NCBI RefSeq assembly: GCF_017355875.1
Contig: NZ_JAFEWC010000001.1
Location: 496,001 to 560,000, forward strand
Direction: 5' to 3'
From: Aridibaculum aurantiacum
GTDB lineage: Bacteria; Bacteroidota; Bacteroidia; Chitinophagales; Chitinophagaceae
Length of the DNA stretch: 64,000 bases
Shown here: piece after piece, positions 44,886 through 53,747 of the stretch
Layout: each line of letters opens with the position of its first letter
Numbering within the stretch: the first letter of the stretch is position 1
Notes under the pieces: model-generated
Seen by the model: the letters and a program-made list of their open reading frames with translations, nothing else
The model's database searches: none
Told to the model about the DNA's origin: nothing
Program-made: the position numbers and the translations under genes

Positions 44886-45731
44886 ATGCAAACACAAGAA
44901 CAAGCAAAAGAACTGGTAAGGCAGAAATATGCTGAGATAGCATTGCAGGATAAAGAGATAAATGCAGCATCCTGCTGCGGCGCCGGTGGGTGCAGTACCG
45001 AGGTGTACAACATTATGGCAGATGATTATAATGCTTTAGAAGGTTATAATCCTGATGCTGACCTGGGATTGGGTTGTGGCCTGCCTACGCAATTTGCCAA
45101 AATCAAAAAGGGTGATGTAGTGATTGACCTTGGCAGTGGTGCAGGCAACGATGCTTTCATTGCACGCCACGAAACAGGTGAGACAGGCAAAGTGATCGGT
45201 ATTGACTTCACGCCTGCTATGATTGACCGTGCCCGACAAAATGCAGAAGTTAGAGGTGTTCATAATGTAGAGTTCAGGCAGGGCGATATAGAGCATATGC
45301 CTGTAACTGCGAATGTGGCTGATGTGATCGTAAGTAACTGTGTACTGAACCTGGTACCTAATAAAGATGGTGTTTTCAAAGAGATCTATCGTGTATTGAA
45401 GCCGGGCGGTCATTTCAGTATTTCAGACATTGTACTAGAAGGAGAGTTGCCAAAGCAAATTCGTGAAGCCGCTGAAATGTATGCAGGCTGTGTATCGGGT
45501 GCTATACAAAAGCAGGTGTACCTGGAACTGATCGAAGCCAATGGTTTTACCAACATCACTATCCAAAAAGACAAAGCCATCTTCATCCCGGATGATATTT
45601 TGAGTAACTATCTATCCGCCGAGGAAATAGCTGCCTTCAGGCAATCGGGAACAGGAATAAGAAGCATCACTGTGTATGCAGAGAAGCCTGTGGTAAAGGA
45701 GGCTTGCTGCGCCCCGGGATGTTGTAATTAA
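44886..45731 (+). CDS. arsM: Arsenite methyltransferase ArsM
   Basis: 281 aa with a SAM-binding Rossmann core (VIDLGSGAGNDAF, VIGIDFTP, DIEHMPV). The arsenic-binding cysteines are present: C64 (GLGCGLPT), C152 (SNCVLNLVP) and C202 (AGCVSGA), with extra Cys at 30-36. Methylates As(III) to volatile or less toxic forms. The tail ends in a Cys-rich CCAPGCCN, probably an additional metal site. The gene belongs to the arsR-controlled block and starts 253 nt downstream of arsR. Confidence 0.93.
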   Translation: MQTQEQAKELVRQKYAEIALQDKEINAASCCGAGGCSTEVYNIMADDYNALEGYNPDADLGLGCGLPTQFAKIKKGDVVIDLGSGAGNDAFIARHETGETGKVIGIDFTPAMIDRARQNAEVRGVHNVEFRQGDIEHMPVTANVADVIVSNCVLNLVPNKDGVFKEIYRVLKPGGHFSISDIVLEGELPKQIREAAEMYAGCVSGAIQKQVYLELIEANGFTNITIQKDKAIFIPDDILSNYLSAEEIAAFRQSGTGIRSITVYAEKPVVKEACCAPGCCN

Positions 45732-45739
45732 TTTTCTAC

Positions 45740-45800
45740 CACAGAGAAGGCAGATGCGTACGATACTAGGTATTGGATAGTGATCTCTGCTTTCCCTGTG
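45740..45800. repeat. Imperfect inverted repeat after arsM
   Basis: CACAGAGAAGGCAGAT (45740-45755) pairs imperfectly with the stretch ending CTTTCCCTGTG at 45800. It lies just after the arsM stop and may attenuate readthrough or be another dispersed repeat of the CACAGAG type. Confidence 0.5.
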
Positions 45801-45846
45801 ACACATCCATCTATTTCTTCAATGATACTAACTCAAAACTATAGTC

Positions 45847-46332
45847 ATGAATATTCAACCAGCAAACAAGCAAGATCGTGATGAACTGATAGCTTTATTG
45901 CAATCGCAAAAACTGCCCGCACATGACCTGCCTGCCGTACTTGATGATTTTTACATTGTAAAAGAAGAAGAGCAACTCATTGCTGCTATAGGTATGGAGC
46001 GATACGCACAATACGGCTTGCTCCGCTCTATGGTTGTTCATCCCGATCACCGTAACAAGCAATTGGCAGGCGCATTGGTGGAACATTTAGAAACCTCAGC
46101 GAAAGATACAGGCATTACAATTATGTACCTGCTTACAGAAACAGCTGCGAAGTATTTTGAAAAGAAAGGCTACAGTTATGTGGAAAGAGCGCATGTTCCG
46201 GCAGTACTGAAGCAGTCATCAGAGTTCAGCCATGTATGCCCGGCCAGTGCTACCATCATGATGAAAGACCTACATACAGTTAAACTAGAATTATTAGCTG
46301 CTACGAGTCTTACTAATCAACTTATCAACTGA
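45847..46332 (+). CDS. arsN2: ArsN2-like GNAT acetyltransferase
   Basis: 161 aa GNAT-fold enzyme: acetyl-CoA-binding loop VVHPDHRNKQLAGAL, then TEWAAKYFEKKGY-like TETAAKYFEKKGYSYVERAHVPAVLKQSSEFSHVCPASATIM. The C-terminal SEFSHVCPASA pattern is the signature of ArsN2 proteins associated with arsenic operons. Such enzymes acetylate arsenic compounds or phosphinothricin-like groups. It lies between arsM and arsB on one strand. Confidence 0.85.
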   Translation: MNIQPANKQDRDELIALLQSQKLPAHDLPAVLDDFYIVKEEEQLIAAIGMERYAQYGLLRSMVVHPDHRNKQLAGALVEHLETSAKDTGITIMYLLTETAAKYFEKKGYSYVERAHVPAVLKQSSEFSHVCPASATIMMKDLHTVKLELLAATSLTNQLIN

Positions 46333-46344
46333 TCAACTTCACTC

Positions 46345-47433
46345 ATGTCAGCAACAGATTGTGCTCCGGCAGCGCAGCGAAAGAAACTAGGATTTTTAGA
46401 CCGCTATCTTACCCTTTGGATATTTATAGCTATGGCTTTGGGTGTGGCCATTGGCCACTTCATTCCTTCGTCGTCGGGCTTTATTACATCCTTTAGTTCA
46501 GGCGCTACAAATATTCCTTTGGCTATTGGATTAATATTGATGATGTACCCGCCATTCGCCAAAGTGAAATACGATAAGCTGCGAGAGGTTTTTAAGAACA
46601 CAAAAGTATTGGGCGTGTCGTTGTTTCTAAATTGGGTCATTGGGCCAATACTCATGTTCATACTCGCCATTCTTTTTCTTCACGATTATCCTGAGTATAT
46701 GGTAGGCCTGATACTGATTGGGCTGGCGCGTTGTATAGCCATGGTGATTGTATGGAATGAACTGGCGGAAGGTAGTCGTGAATATGCGGCTGGGTTGGTG
46801 GCGCTCAACAGTGTCTTCCAGGTATTGCTGTACAGCGTGTATGCCTACCTGTTTGTAACAGTGCTTCCGCCACTATTTGGAATTACTGGTGCGGAGGTGA
46901 ACATCACTATTGGAGAAATTGCAGAGAGTGTAGCGATCTACCTGGGTATCCCTTTTGCGGCAGGCGTCCTCAGCAGGCTCTTGCTGCGCAAGGCCAAAGG
47001 CAACGAGTGGTATGAGAAGAAGTTCATCCCGTTCATCTCGCCTATCACGCTCATTGCGCTGTTGTTCACCATCGTGGTTATGTTTAGCCTGAAGGGTGAG
47101 CTGATCGTACAGATACCGATGGATGTAGTGCGGATAGCTATACCCCTTGTTGTTTACTTCGCACTGATGTTCGTTGTTAGTTTTATCATAGGTAAAAAGA
47201 TGGGTGCTGATTATTCCACTAATGCATCTATCGCTTTTACTGCTGCGGGTAATAATTTTGAGCTGGCGATAGCGGTGGCAATCGGCGTGTTTGGCATCAA
47301 CAGCGGGCAGGCTTTTGCTGGTGTTATTGGCCCATTGGTAGAGGTGCCTGCGCTTATAGCATTGGTAAATGTTGCCTTCTGGTTTAGGAGGAGGTACTAT
47401 ACTAACACATCGCGCTTAGCTCGAATTGAATGA
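46345..47433 (+). CDS. arsB: Arsenite efflux transporter, ACR3 type
   Basis: 362 aa with about ten membrane helices. The bile-acid-symporter fold of Acr3 is clear: [67 protein letters not shown] and [20 protein letters not shown] with the catalytic-site CIAMV cysteine. Extrudes arsenite from the cytoplasm. The stop codon at 47431-47433 starts a heptamer-like array. Annotated here by function; the family is Acr3, not the E. coli ArsB fold. Confidence 0.9.
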   Translation: MSATDCAPAAQRKKLGFLDRYLTLWIFIAMALGVAIGHFIPSSSGFITSFSSGATNIPLAIGLILMMYPPFAKVKYDKLREVFKNTKVLGVSLFLNWVIGPILMFILAILFLHDYPEYMVGLILIGLARCIAMVIVWNELAEGSREYAAGLVALNSVFQVLLYSVYAYLFVTVLPPLFGITGAEVNITIGEIAESVAIYLGIPFAAGVLSRLLLRKAKGNEWYEKKFIPFISPITLIALLFTIVVMFSLKGELIVQIPMDVVRIAIPLVVYFALMFVVSFIIGKKMGADYSTNASIAFTAAGNNFELAIAVAIGVFGINSGQAFAGVIGPLVEVPALIALVNVAFWFRRRYYTNTSRLARIE

Positions 47434-47508
47434 ACCACTAAGGCACTAAGAGCACCAGGTAGCACTAAGACTTCGTGTTTCTTTGTGTCCTTTGTGTCTT
47501 AGTGGTTC
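47433..47508. repeat. CACTAAG repeats forming an inverted pair
   Basis: AACCACTAAG (47433-47442) and CTTAGTGGTT (47499-47508) are perfect inverse copies enclosing further CACTAAG and CTTTGTGT units. The first base coincides with the last base of the arsB stop codon. The same unit occurs as an octamer array at 57213. Confidence 0.6.
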
Positions 47509-47596
47509 AGGGAAAGTCGCCATCATTCCAAAAGCACAAGTGTGCGACGCAACGATGCTTAATTGAACGATACAGCTGGTAACAAAAACTACTAAT

Positions 47597-48370
47597 ATGA
47601 AAATTGCTTTATTCTCCGATATACATGCTAACCTTCCGGCACTGGAAGCATGTCTGAAAAGTATAGATGAACATAACCCGGATGCGGTGTATTGCCTGGG
47701 TGATTTGGTTGGATATAATGTGTGGCCCAACGAGGTGGTTAACGAGATAAGAAGAAGGCGCATACCTACCATTGCAGGTAACTACGACCAGGGGATTGGG
47801 CTGATGAATGGCGACTGTGGTTGTGCATATAAGACGGACCATGATAAGGACCTGGGGCAGCAGTCGATCGCTTTTACAGATAGCATAGTAAAGCCGGATG
47901 AGCGTCGCTACCTGCGGACGCTGCCTGCACATATTCGTGTGGAGTTTCAACTGAATAATGATAAGCTAAACCTGCTGCTGGTACATGGCAGCCCGCGCAA
48001 GATAAACGAGTACCTGTTTGAGGACAGGGATGAGAATAGCCTGCTGCGCATCATGGAACAGGCAGATGCTGATATCATGTGCTTTGGTCATACGCATAAG
48101 CCATATCATCGTGTTCTGCCGACAGAGCCTGCTGGTGAGGCGCACTATCGACACGCCATCAACATAGGCTCAGTAGGTAAGCCTAAGGACAATAACCCGC
48201 AGGGATGTTATGTATTGCTTACAATTAATGCAGATTCTTCTATCGCCAATAAGGACGCTATACAGGTAGAGTTTGTACGATTTGATTATGATGTAGAAAC
48301 AGCAGCGAAAGCCATTGAAGACAGCCCGCTACCAAACGACTTTGCAGAGATGTTGCGGAGGGGGTACTAG
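47597..48370 (+). CDS. Metallophosphoesterase of the arsenic cluster
   Basis: 257 aa of the calcineurin-like superfamily (YfcE/MJ0936-like). Metal ligands: LFSDIHANLPAL (D8, H10), VYCLGDLVGYN (D36 area), AGNYDQG (N and D), LLVHGSPR and CFGHTHKPYH. Hydrolyses phosphodiesters or phosphomonoesters. Its place after arsB suggests a linked role, for example in nucleotide or arsenyl-ester turnover, but that is inference. Confidence 0.85.
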   Translation: MKIALFSDIHANLPALEACLKSIDEHNPDAVYCLGDLVGYNVWPNEVVNEIRRRRIPTIAGNYDQGIGLMNGDCGCAYKTDHDKDLGQQSIAFTDSIVKPDERRYLRTLPAHIRVEFQLNNDKLNLLLVHGSPRKINEYLFEDRDENSLLRIMEQADADIMCFGHTHKPYHRVLPTEPAGEAHYRHAINIGSVGKPKDNNPQGCYVLLTINADSSIANKDAIQVEFVRFDYDVETAAKAIEDSPLPNDFAEMLRRGY

Positions 48371-48490
48371 TTACGCTTTTTGAACAGATAGTGACATAGG
48401 AACAGTAGGGAGCATAGGACGTTTGAATTTAATTGACAAATTTCCACGCCAGTAAGGAGTAAATGGCTATCAACTCTTACCCAAGGCTTA

Positions 48491-48539
48491 TTCACTATGT
48501 ACAATTCACTATTGACCATTGACGATTTACTATTCACCA
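48491..48539. repeat. Heptamer array (TTCACTA type)
   Basis: Seven consecutive units, TTCACTA, TGTACAA, TTCACTA, TTGACCA, TTGACGA, TTTACTA and TTCACCA, fill 48491-48539 without gaps. They lie in the gap between the metallophosphoesterase and chrA genes. Confidence 0.7.
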
Positions 48540-48540
48540 G

Positions 48541-48554
48541 CCAACGGCCGTTGG
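48541..48554. promoter_or_regulatory. 14-bp palindrome upstream of chrA
   Basis: CCAACGGCCGTTGG is a perfect palindrome 26 nt before the chrA start and directly after a heptamer array. It could be an operator or an mRNA hairpin; no regulator gene is next to it. Confidence 0.4.
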
Positions 48555-48580
48555 TCTATTGATTATCGTATACAAAAGCA

Positions 48581-49705
48581 ATGGAGCAAAAGAAGAATTT
48601 AAAAGAAGTAGCAAAGTTATTTCTGAAACTGGGGGTAATTGGTTTCGGTGGTCCCGCCGTGCACATAGCTATGATCGAAGAAGAGGTAGTGCGCAAACGC
48701 AAGTGGATGGATCATCAGCACTTCCTGGATCTTGTTGGCGCTACCAACCTCATCCCCGGTCCCAATTCTACCGAGATGACCATGCACATTGGTAAAGAGC
48801 GTGCAGGCTGGAAAGGACTGGTAGTTGCAGGCGCTTGTTTCATTACACCAGCGGTTATCATTACTGCACTGTTTGCGTGGGCTTATCAGCAGTATGGGCA
48901 CTTGCCGCAAGTTGCTCCTTTCATCTATGGCATAAAGCCGGCTATTATAGCTGTGGTTGTAGTAGGTATGATCAACCTCGGCAGAAAAGCTTTGAAATCT
49001 GTACAGCTTGCTGTGATTGGTGTACTGGCTGCTATAGCCGTACTAACTGGAATGAACGAGATCGTAGTGCTGTTTGGTGCAGGCGTTTTAGGTATTGTAT
49101 TATTTTTTCTGCAGCAGCGAGCTAATAGTGCTCGCTTGATTGCTCCATTGGTTTTACTGCAGGTGCAACAGTTCAATCTTTCTTTATCACCTGTTCAAAC
49201 CTTCCTTACTTTCTTAAAAATTGGTTCCATTTTATATGGTACCGGCTATGTGCTTTTTGCTTTTCTGGATGCAGAATTGGTGGCCACCGGGTTGCTCAGC
49301 AAGCAACAATTAATAGATGCCATAGCGGTAGGACAATTTACGCCGGGACCAGTTTTCTCTTCGGCTACTTTTATTGGCTGGCAGCTTGGTGGCATGGGCG
49401 GTGCGGTAGCAGCAAGTATAGGTATCTTCCTTCCTTCGTTCTTGTTTGTGGCGTTGCTTAATCCACTCATTCCAAAACTTCGTCGCTCAAAAGTTATGGC
49501 TGCATTTCTTGATACAGTGAATGTAGCTTCGGTAGCCATTATTCTGTCCATCATGATTGAAATGAGCCGTGCGGCCCTGCTGGATTGGAGAGCTATTGTT
49601 ATTGCTATAGCAGGCTTTGTTATGGCATTTGCTTTTCCTAAAGTAAATACTGCTTTTATAGTAGCTGGTGGCGCACTGGCAGGTTACCTGCTACATTTTG
49701 TATAA
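48581..49705 (+). CDS. chrA: Chromate efflux transporter ChrA
   Basis: 374 aa with two homologous CHR halves. The N-half has FGGPAVHIAMIEEEVV and LVGATNLIPGPNSTEMTMHIG; the C-half has YGTGYVLFAFL and AIAVGQFTPGPVFSSATFIGW. This is the two-domain (long) ChrA form, slightly short for it. Extrudes chromate, probably in antiport with sulfate or by proton motive force. It joins the arsenic genes into one metal(loid) resistance block, though with a separate promoter region. Confidence 0.92.
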   Translation: MEQKKNLKEVAKLFLKLGVIGFGGPAVHIAMIEEEVVRKRKWMDHQHFLDLVGATNLIPGPNSTEMTMHIGKERAGWKGLVVAGACFITPAVIITALFAWAYQQYGHLPQVAPFIYGIKPAIIAVVVVGMINLGRKALKSVQLAVIGVLAAIAVLTGMNEIVVLFGAGVLGIVLFFLQQRANSARLIAPLVLLQVQQFNLSLSPVQTFLTFLKIGSILYGTGYVLFAFLDAELVATGLLSKQQLIDAIAVGQFTPGPVFSSATFIGWQLGGMGGAVAASIGIFLPSFLFVALLNPLIPKLRRSKVMAAFLDTVNVASVAIILSIMIEMSRAALLDWRAIVIAIAGFVMAFAFPKVNTAFIVAGGALAGYLLHFV

Positions 49706-49750
49706 GCAGGTAAACTTGCTACACAGGCACAAAATATTATTCATGAAAAA

Positions 49751-50662
49751 TTAGTGAAAGGGAACTCGCCGTGCGTGCCTATATTTTTTAGGAGTGGTAT
49801 GATGACCTGGTTCATATATAAGCCTTGCAAAAGAACTCAGCCTTTCATTCTGTCGGCTCACAGGTATACCCGCTACTATACCCACCATTAAATTATCCAT
49901 AATGCCGAGGCGCATTTGTGGACGAACCACTGTATTCCATTTTCCATGTTCTACTTCCTGGTTTACTTCTACACCAATAAAATTTCGCGTACCACTTATC
50001 ATGTAGTGAAAGTTTGAATTCACCTGGAAATGTGAATGTGTTTCTTTGGTGCCATAAAATCTTTCAACAACAGGCCCTGTATAAAGCAGCGTATGAAAAT
50101 TGTTGCCCCAGCGCTTGGCCGCGATGAAGAATGGATTGAAGCTGTTTCCTTCTACTACTCTTCCTGATTTCATGTTATTGAATGGCTTTAGCATCACCTC
50201 GTTTATGTATCCCAATGCCATTGAAGTATTGGTTTTTGCAGAAACATAAAACGTGTATTGGATAGCGGTTTTTATACCATCCAATTTGTCTCCCGGCAGG
50301 TCTATAGGGTTTGATGGTACAGGTTGTTTGGCGTAAAAAGTAAACGGAAGTTCCACCTCCAGGCCAAGACGATTTACCGGGGCCCATTCGTATTCAATCA
50401 AGGCAGTATACTTGTCGTAGTTCAATTGGTCAGTTAAACCAAGCCCTACGTTCCATTCCTTTTCTCCTTTGCGTGCACCAAGGTCACGTATCAGGTCAAT
50501 GAACAAAGGCTCTGCATGTAAAACTTTATCAGGTTCGTGTATCTCCTCAATTTCTATGATGTATAAGCTGTCTAATTCTGCTTTGTTTATGGTGGTGTCA
50601 GAAGTTTGCGCATAGGCAAAAACCGGGAATAGCAAACAAAGAAGTAGTAGGTGTCTCATCAT
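49751..50662 (-). CDS. HAEPL-type outer-membrane barrel protein
   Basis: 303 aa with a signal peptide (ending FAYAQ). A DKVLHAEPLFIDLIRDLGARKGEKEWNVGLGL segment follows it and is the recognisable HAEPL motif of a Bacteroidota outer-membrane family; the rest is barrel-like strands (YEWAPVNRLGLEVELPF, FIGVEVNQEVEHGKWN). It is convergent with chrA. Relation to chromate or phosphate-type oxyanions is possible by context but unproven. Confidence 0.75.
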   Translation of the reverse strand: MMRHLLLLCLLFPVFAYAQTSDTTINKAELDSLYIIEIEEIHEPDKVLHAEPLFIDLIRDLGARKGEKEWNVGLGLTDQLNYDKYTALIEYEWAPVNRLGLEVELPFTFYAKQPVPSNPIDLPGDKLDGIKTAIQYTFYVSAKTNTSMALGYINEVMLKPFNNMKSGRVVEGNSFNPFFIAAKRWGNNFHTLLYTGPVVERFYGTKETHSHFQVNSNFHYMISGTRNFIGVEVNQEVEHGKWNTVVRPQMRLGIMDNLMVGIVAGIPVSRQNERLSSFARLIYEPGHHTTPKKYRHARRVPFH

Positions 50663-50772
50663 AAAATCATTGGCTTATAAACTGCAAATAGAGGGTTTTA
50701 GTATGGCAATTAATCAATAGAAATTTTGTGTAATTGTTAAAAGTCCTGTTATGGATGTAGGCCAATGAGACG

Positions 50773-51411
50773 CTACAGGTTGAAGTTGCTGGACAAATCC
50801 TTGAAATGGCCATTAAGCTTTATCCGCTCTTTCAGTTGCTCCATTTCATTCACAAGTGGAAGAATCTTTTTGATGTGACGTTTCAGGTATTCCAGCCGTT
50901 GATCTTCGCGCATCAGGCCAAGTAGTTCATGCTCTTCTTCAAGCGATAAGGCTGCATGATGTGCAAGGTCGTACGAAAGCAACTGGTCGTCAGGCTTTTT
51001 AAAATCCTTATCCAGTTTAAGTGTGGCATGCAGTTCTCTTATTGACTTAACAAGGTTGCGCATTTTGATGACGTGGCGTTTATCATCATTATCCAAATAG
51101 TTTACAATCGCGCCACTATATAATTTGTCTGGTATGCTCTTCACTACTTCCAGAATGCGGAAAACTTTTAGGCCTCTTGTTTTAATGTCCAGCTTTCCAT
51201 CTTCATATACTTCGGCTATTTCAGTTATCTCTACCAATGTTCCTATTTCAGCAAGTCCACTTTTCAAAACGGTAGGAATGCCAAATGGTTTCTTTTCAGC
51301 ATAGCATTCTGTTACCAGTTGTTTATAGCGCGGTTCAAAAATGTGGAGGTTCAGGTCTTCACCCGGAAATACAACAATACCTAGTGGAAATATGGGAATG
51401 AAGTTCGTCAT
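50773..51411 (-). CDS. LON substrate-binding domain protein
   Basis: 212 aa consisting of a LON N-terminal (PUA-like) domain only: MTNFIPIFPLGIVVFPGEDLNLHIFEPRYKQLVTECYAEKKPFGI, then EIGTLVEITEIAEVYEDGKLDIKTRGLKVFRI and a helical C-terminus. No protease or ATPase domain follows. Stand-alone proteins of this type are adaptors or substrate-recognition factors of unclear role. Confidence 0.88.
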   Translation of the reverse strand: MTNFIPIFPLGIVVFPGEDLNLHIFEPRYKQLVTECYAEKKPFGIPTVLKSGLAEIGTLVEITEIAEVYEDGKLDIKTRGLKVFRILEVVKSIPDKLYSGAIVNYLDNDDKRHVIKMRNLVKSIRELHATLKLDKDFKKPDDQLLSYDLAHHAALSLEEEHELLGLMREDQRLEYLKRHIKKILPLVNEMEQLKERIKLNGHFKDLSSNFNL

Positions 51412-51488
51412 GCCTGTTTATTCAGCTTTAAGCGGGTGTAAAAATAGTGCCATTGAGAATTTCTTAAACACCAGCAACTGGTATATGT

Positions 51489-52679
51489 TCAGCAGTTTTT
51501 TCCTTCGCTGGTCTCGCTTATTGAAGGCTTATGCTTCCACAGCAGTGCCAGTGGCCATACATGAACCAGCACCCCATACTGAAGTGATAGTGTGCTTTCC
51601 ACCATGCAACTTGCAGCTATTACCAATGTCCAGCAAGCGACTGCTGCATTGTTGTTTTTGAAGCCCCACCATACAGGGTAAAGGAGCCAACAGCTAAATA
51701 AAATCACTGCTACAAGTCCGCCACCCATCCACCAAAACAGCCATTGGTTAAAAGGCCAGTTGAAGGGTGGTGGCGCGCCATAAACTTTAGTATAACGCTG
51801 CTGTATATTGGCAGGCACTGCTGCCCAACCAGCACCACCTGCCTTGTCTTCTGTGATGGATTTCCAGGCGGCAGTGTTGATGCTACGACGCACACCATCC
51901 GAATAGCTGATGTCTTGCTGTTGCTGGTACTGCTGGTGATCGTACAGTGCATAATTCACCTTCTGCTTTACAGTGGGTACAACCAGGTAAGCTGCAATTG
52001 CTATGGGAATAAGCGCAGCAAGCAACCCTTTAAAAAGACGACGTGCTTCTATGGTTTTAGCAAATGCTGCAAACATGATAATGATGATCATGCTGATCCA
52101 TGCAGTGCGTACAGCCATGATGACAATAATGGCTACCAGTAGTAGCAGCAGCACATTGCGTAAAATGTATCGCCTGGTTGGTATAGTTGCGCCAATGAGC
52201 AGCATACTATTCAAGAACAACCCGTAGCGGATATGATCGCCGCTCATGAAGGTGGGTAATGATTGGCCACGGCCATAAGCGGCATTCACTTCGGTAGCAT
52301 GATTAATATACCAAAATGCTGGATACAATAAGCTAAGGCCACCTACTATCAGCCAGGCATATTGATAGATCTTTGCGTTTTTACTGATGTAGCAACAGCC
52401 TGCCAGTGCAGCTATAGGATACATCAAAAGTGTAAGCAGGTAATCATACGTTTCTAAATGAAGGGGCGCCTGGTACCAGCCGGTAAGGAACAATAGTAGC
52501 GGAACAAAACTCCACGCTACCATTGGCTGGCGAAAGAGGGCCTTTACACTTGGAATGAATACAATAAGAACCAGTACCATAGCAACAGGAGCGATGGAAA
52601 GTAGCGCACGTGATGCCATCAGGCCAACGAGCATCAGTAGAAATAGAAAGAAAAATAGCTTCTGCCTCCCGCCGTTCAA
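51489..52679 (-). CDS. O-antigen ligase/polymerase (Wzy_C) family protein
   Basis: 396 aa, about eleven membrane helices and a long periplasmic loop (about 235-320) with an Arg-containing SDGVRRSINTAAWKSI stretch followed by PPFNWPFNQWL. This layout is typical of O-antigen ligases and polymerases. The only start compatible with the first helix is TTG at 52679: an in-frame stop lies seven codons upstream and the next ATG would cut that helix. First gene of the glycan region; joins or polymerises a surface polysaccharide. Confidence 0.82.
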   Translation of the reverse strand: MNGGRQKLFFFLFLLMLVGLMASRALLSIAPVAMVLVLIVFIPSVKALFRQPMVAWSFVPLLLFLTGWYQAPLHLETYDYLLTLLMYPIAALAGCCYISKNAKIYQYAWLIVGGLSLLYPAFWYINHATEVNAAYGRGQSLPTFMSGDHIRYGLFLNSMLLIGATIPTRRYILRNVLLLLLVAIIVIMAVRTAWISMIIIIMFAAFAKTIEARRLFKGLLAALIPIAIAAYLVVPTVKQKVNYALYDHQQYQQQQDISYSDGVRRSINTAAWKSITEDKAGGAGWAAVPANIQQRYTKVYGAPPPFNWPFNQWLFWWMGGGLVAVILFSCWLLYPVWWGFKNNNAAVACWTLVIAASCMVESTLSLQYGVLVHVWPLALLWKHKPSISETSEGKNC

Positions 52680-52796
52680 GTTGTAGGTTTTGCTGTAAAT
52701 CTAAATCTTGTTTAGGAAGGTTGCTGCCACCGTTGTTATCGATGTAGTTGATCAGGCTATGATAAGGCTACTATTGTTTTCCCGGAAGTTCACATA

Positions 52797-52826
52797 TCCG
52801 ACATCTCCAAATCAGACATCCGACAT
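52797..52826. repeat. CCGACAT heptamer-like units before a glycosyltransferase gene
   Basis: CCGACAT, TCTCCAA, ATCAGAC, ATCCGAC units, with one irregular spacing, lie directly upstream of the glycosyltransferase start at 52847. Weaker than the other arrays. Confidence 0.4.
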
Positions 52827-52846
52827 TTTTCCTGTTCTTTGCACTC

Positions 52847-53722
52847 ATGAAGATTTCGGGCTTTACAATTATCAAAAATGCGGTGGTAAATGATTACCCG
52901 GTGGTGGAAGCTATTCGCTCTATACTGCCGGTGGTAGACGAGATGATAGTGCTGGTGGGTGATAGTAAAGACACAACTGTACAACTGGTAGAAGCAATTG
53001 CTGATCCAAAGATCAAGATCCATCATTCGGTGTGGGACCCGAATGTACGTGAAGGTGGCGCTGTGCTGGCCATTGAAACCAATAAAGCTTTTCAATTGAT
53101 TGATCCTGCTTCTGATTGGGCATTTTACATACAAGCCGATGAGGTGGTACACGAGCAATATCATGCAGCCATTGTTGAAGGATGTAAGCGTTATAAAGAT
53201 GACCACCGTGTACAGGGGCTGCTATTTAAGTACCTGCACTTCTACGGCACGTACAACTATGTGGGCGACAGCCGCAAGTGGTACAATCATGAAGTGCGCA
53301 TCATCAGGAATGATAAAAAGATAAGTGCTTATAAAGATGCGCAAGGCTTTAGAGTAGGCACAACCAAGCTAAAGGTAAAACCGGTGGATGCTTATATCTA
53401 TCACTATGGCTGGGTAAAAAGCCCGGCACAAATGATGCTGAAGCTGCGCGAAACCGGCAGGCTGTGGAACCCGGGTGCACCAGAGGTTGCGGGTACATTG
53501 CAGCCCAACGATATCTTCAACTTCAATGAATATGATTCGATAACACGTTTTAACGGTACCCATCCCGCGGTGATGCAGCAGCGTGTAAACAATCAAAACT
53601 GGCAGTTGCAACTTGATCCACAGCAAAAGAAGTTTTCATTTAAGAACCGCTTATTGTACCTGGTGGAAAAGCTGACCGGACTGCGTTTGTTCCAATTTAA
53701 AAACTACAAGATCATACGCTAG
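52847..53722 (+). CDS. GT2-like glycosyltransferase
   Basis: 291 aa. N-terminal Rossmann-like strand (MKISGFTIIKNAVVNDYPVVEAIRSILPVVDEMIVLVGDSKDTTVQLVEAI) and an acidic pair in WAFYIQADEVVHEQYH (ADE replacing the DxD of GT2). Probably transfers a sugar in the O-antigen or outer-core pathway. It starts 168 nt after the divergent ligase gene. Confidence 0.82.
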   Translation: MKISGFTIIKNAVVNDYPVVEAIRSILPVVDEMIVLVGDSKDTTVQLVEAIADPKIKIHHSVWDPNVREGGAVLAIETNKAFQLIDPASDWAFYIQADEVVHEQYHAAIVEGCKRYKDDHRVQGLLFKYLHFYGTYNYVGDSRKWYNHEVRIIRNDKKISAYKDAQGFRVGTTKLKVKPVDAYIYHYGWVKSPAQMMLKLRETGRLWNPGAPEVAGTLQPNDIFNFNEYDSITRFNGTHPAVMQQRVNNQNWQLQLDPQQKKFSFKNRLLYLVEKLTGLRLFQFKNYKIIR

Positions 53723-53747
53723 AATGTTTACCATTCTTGCATAGCCA

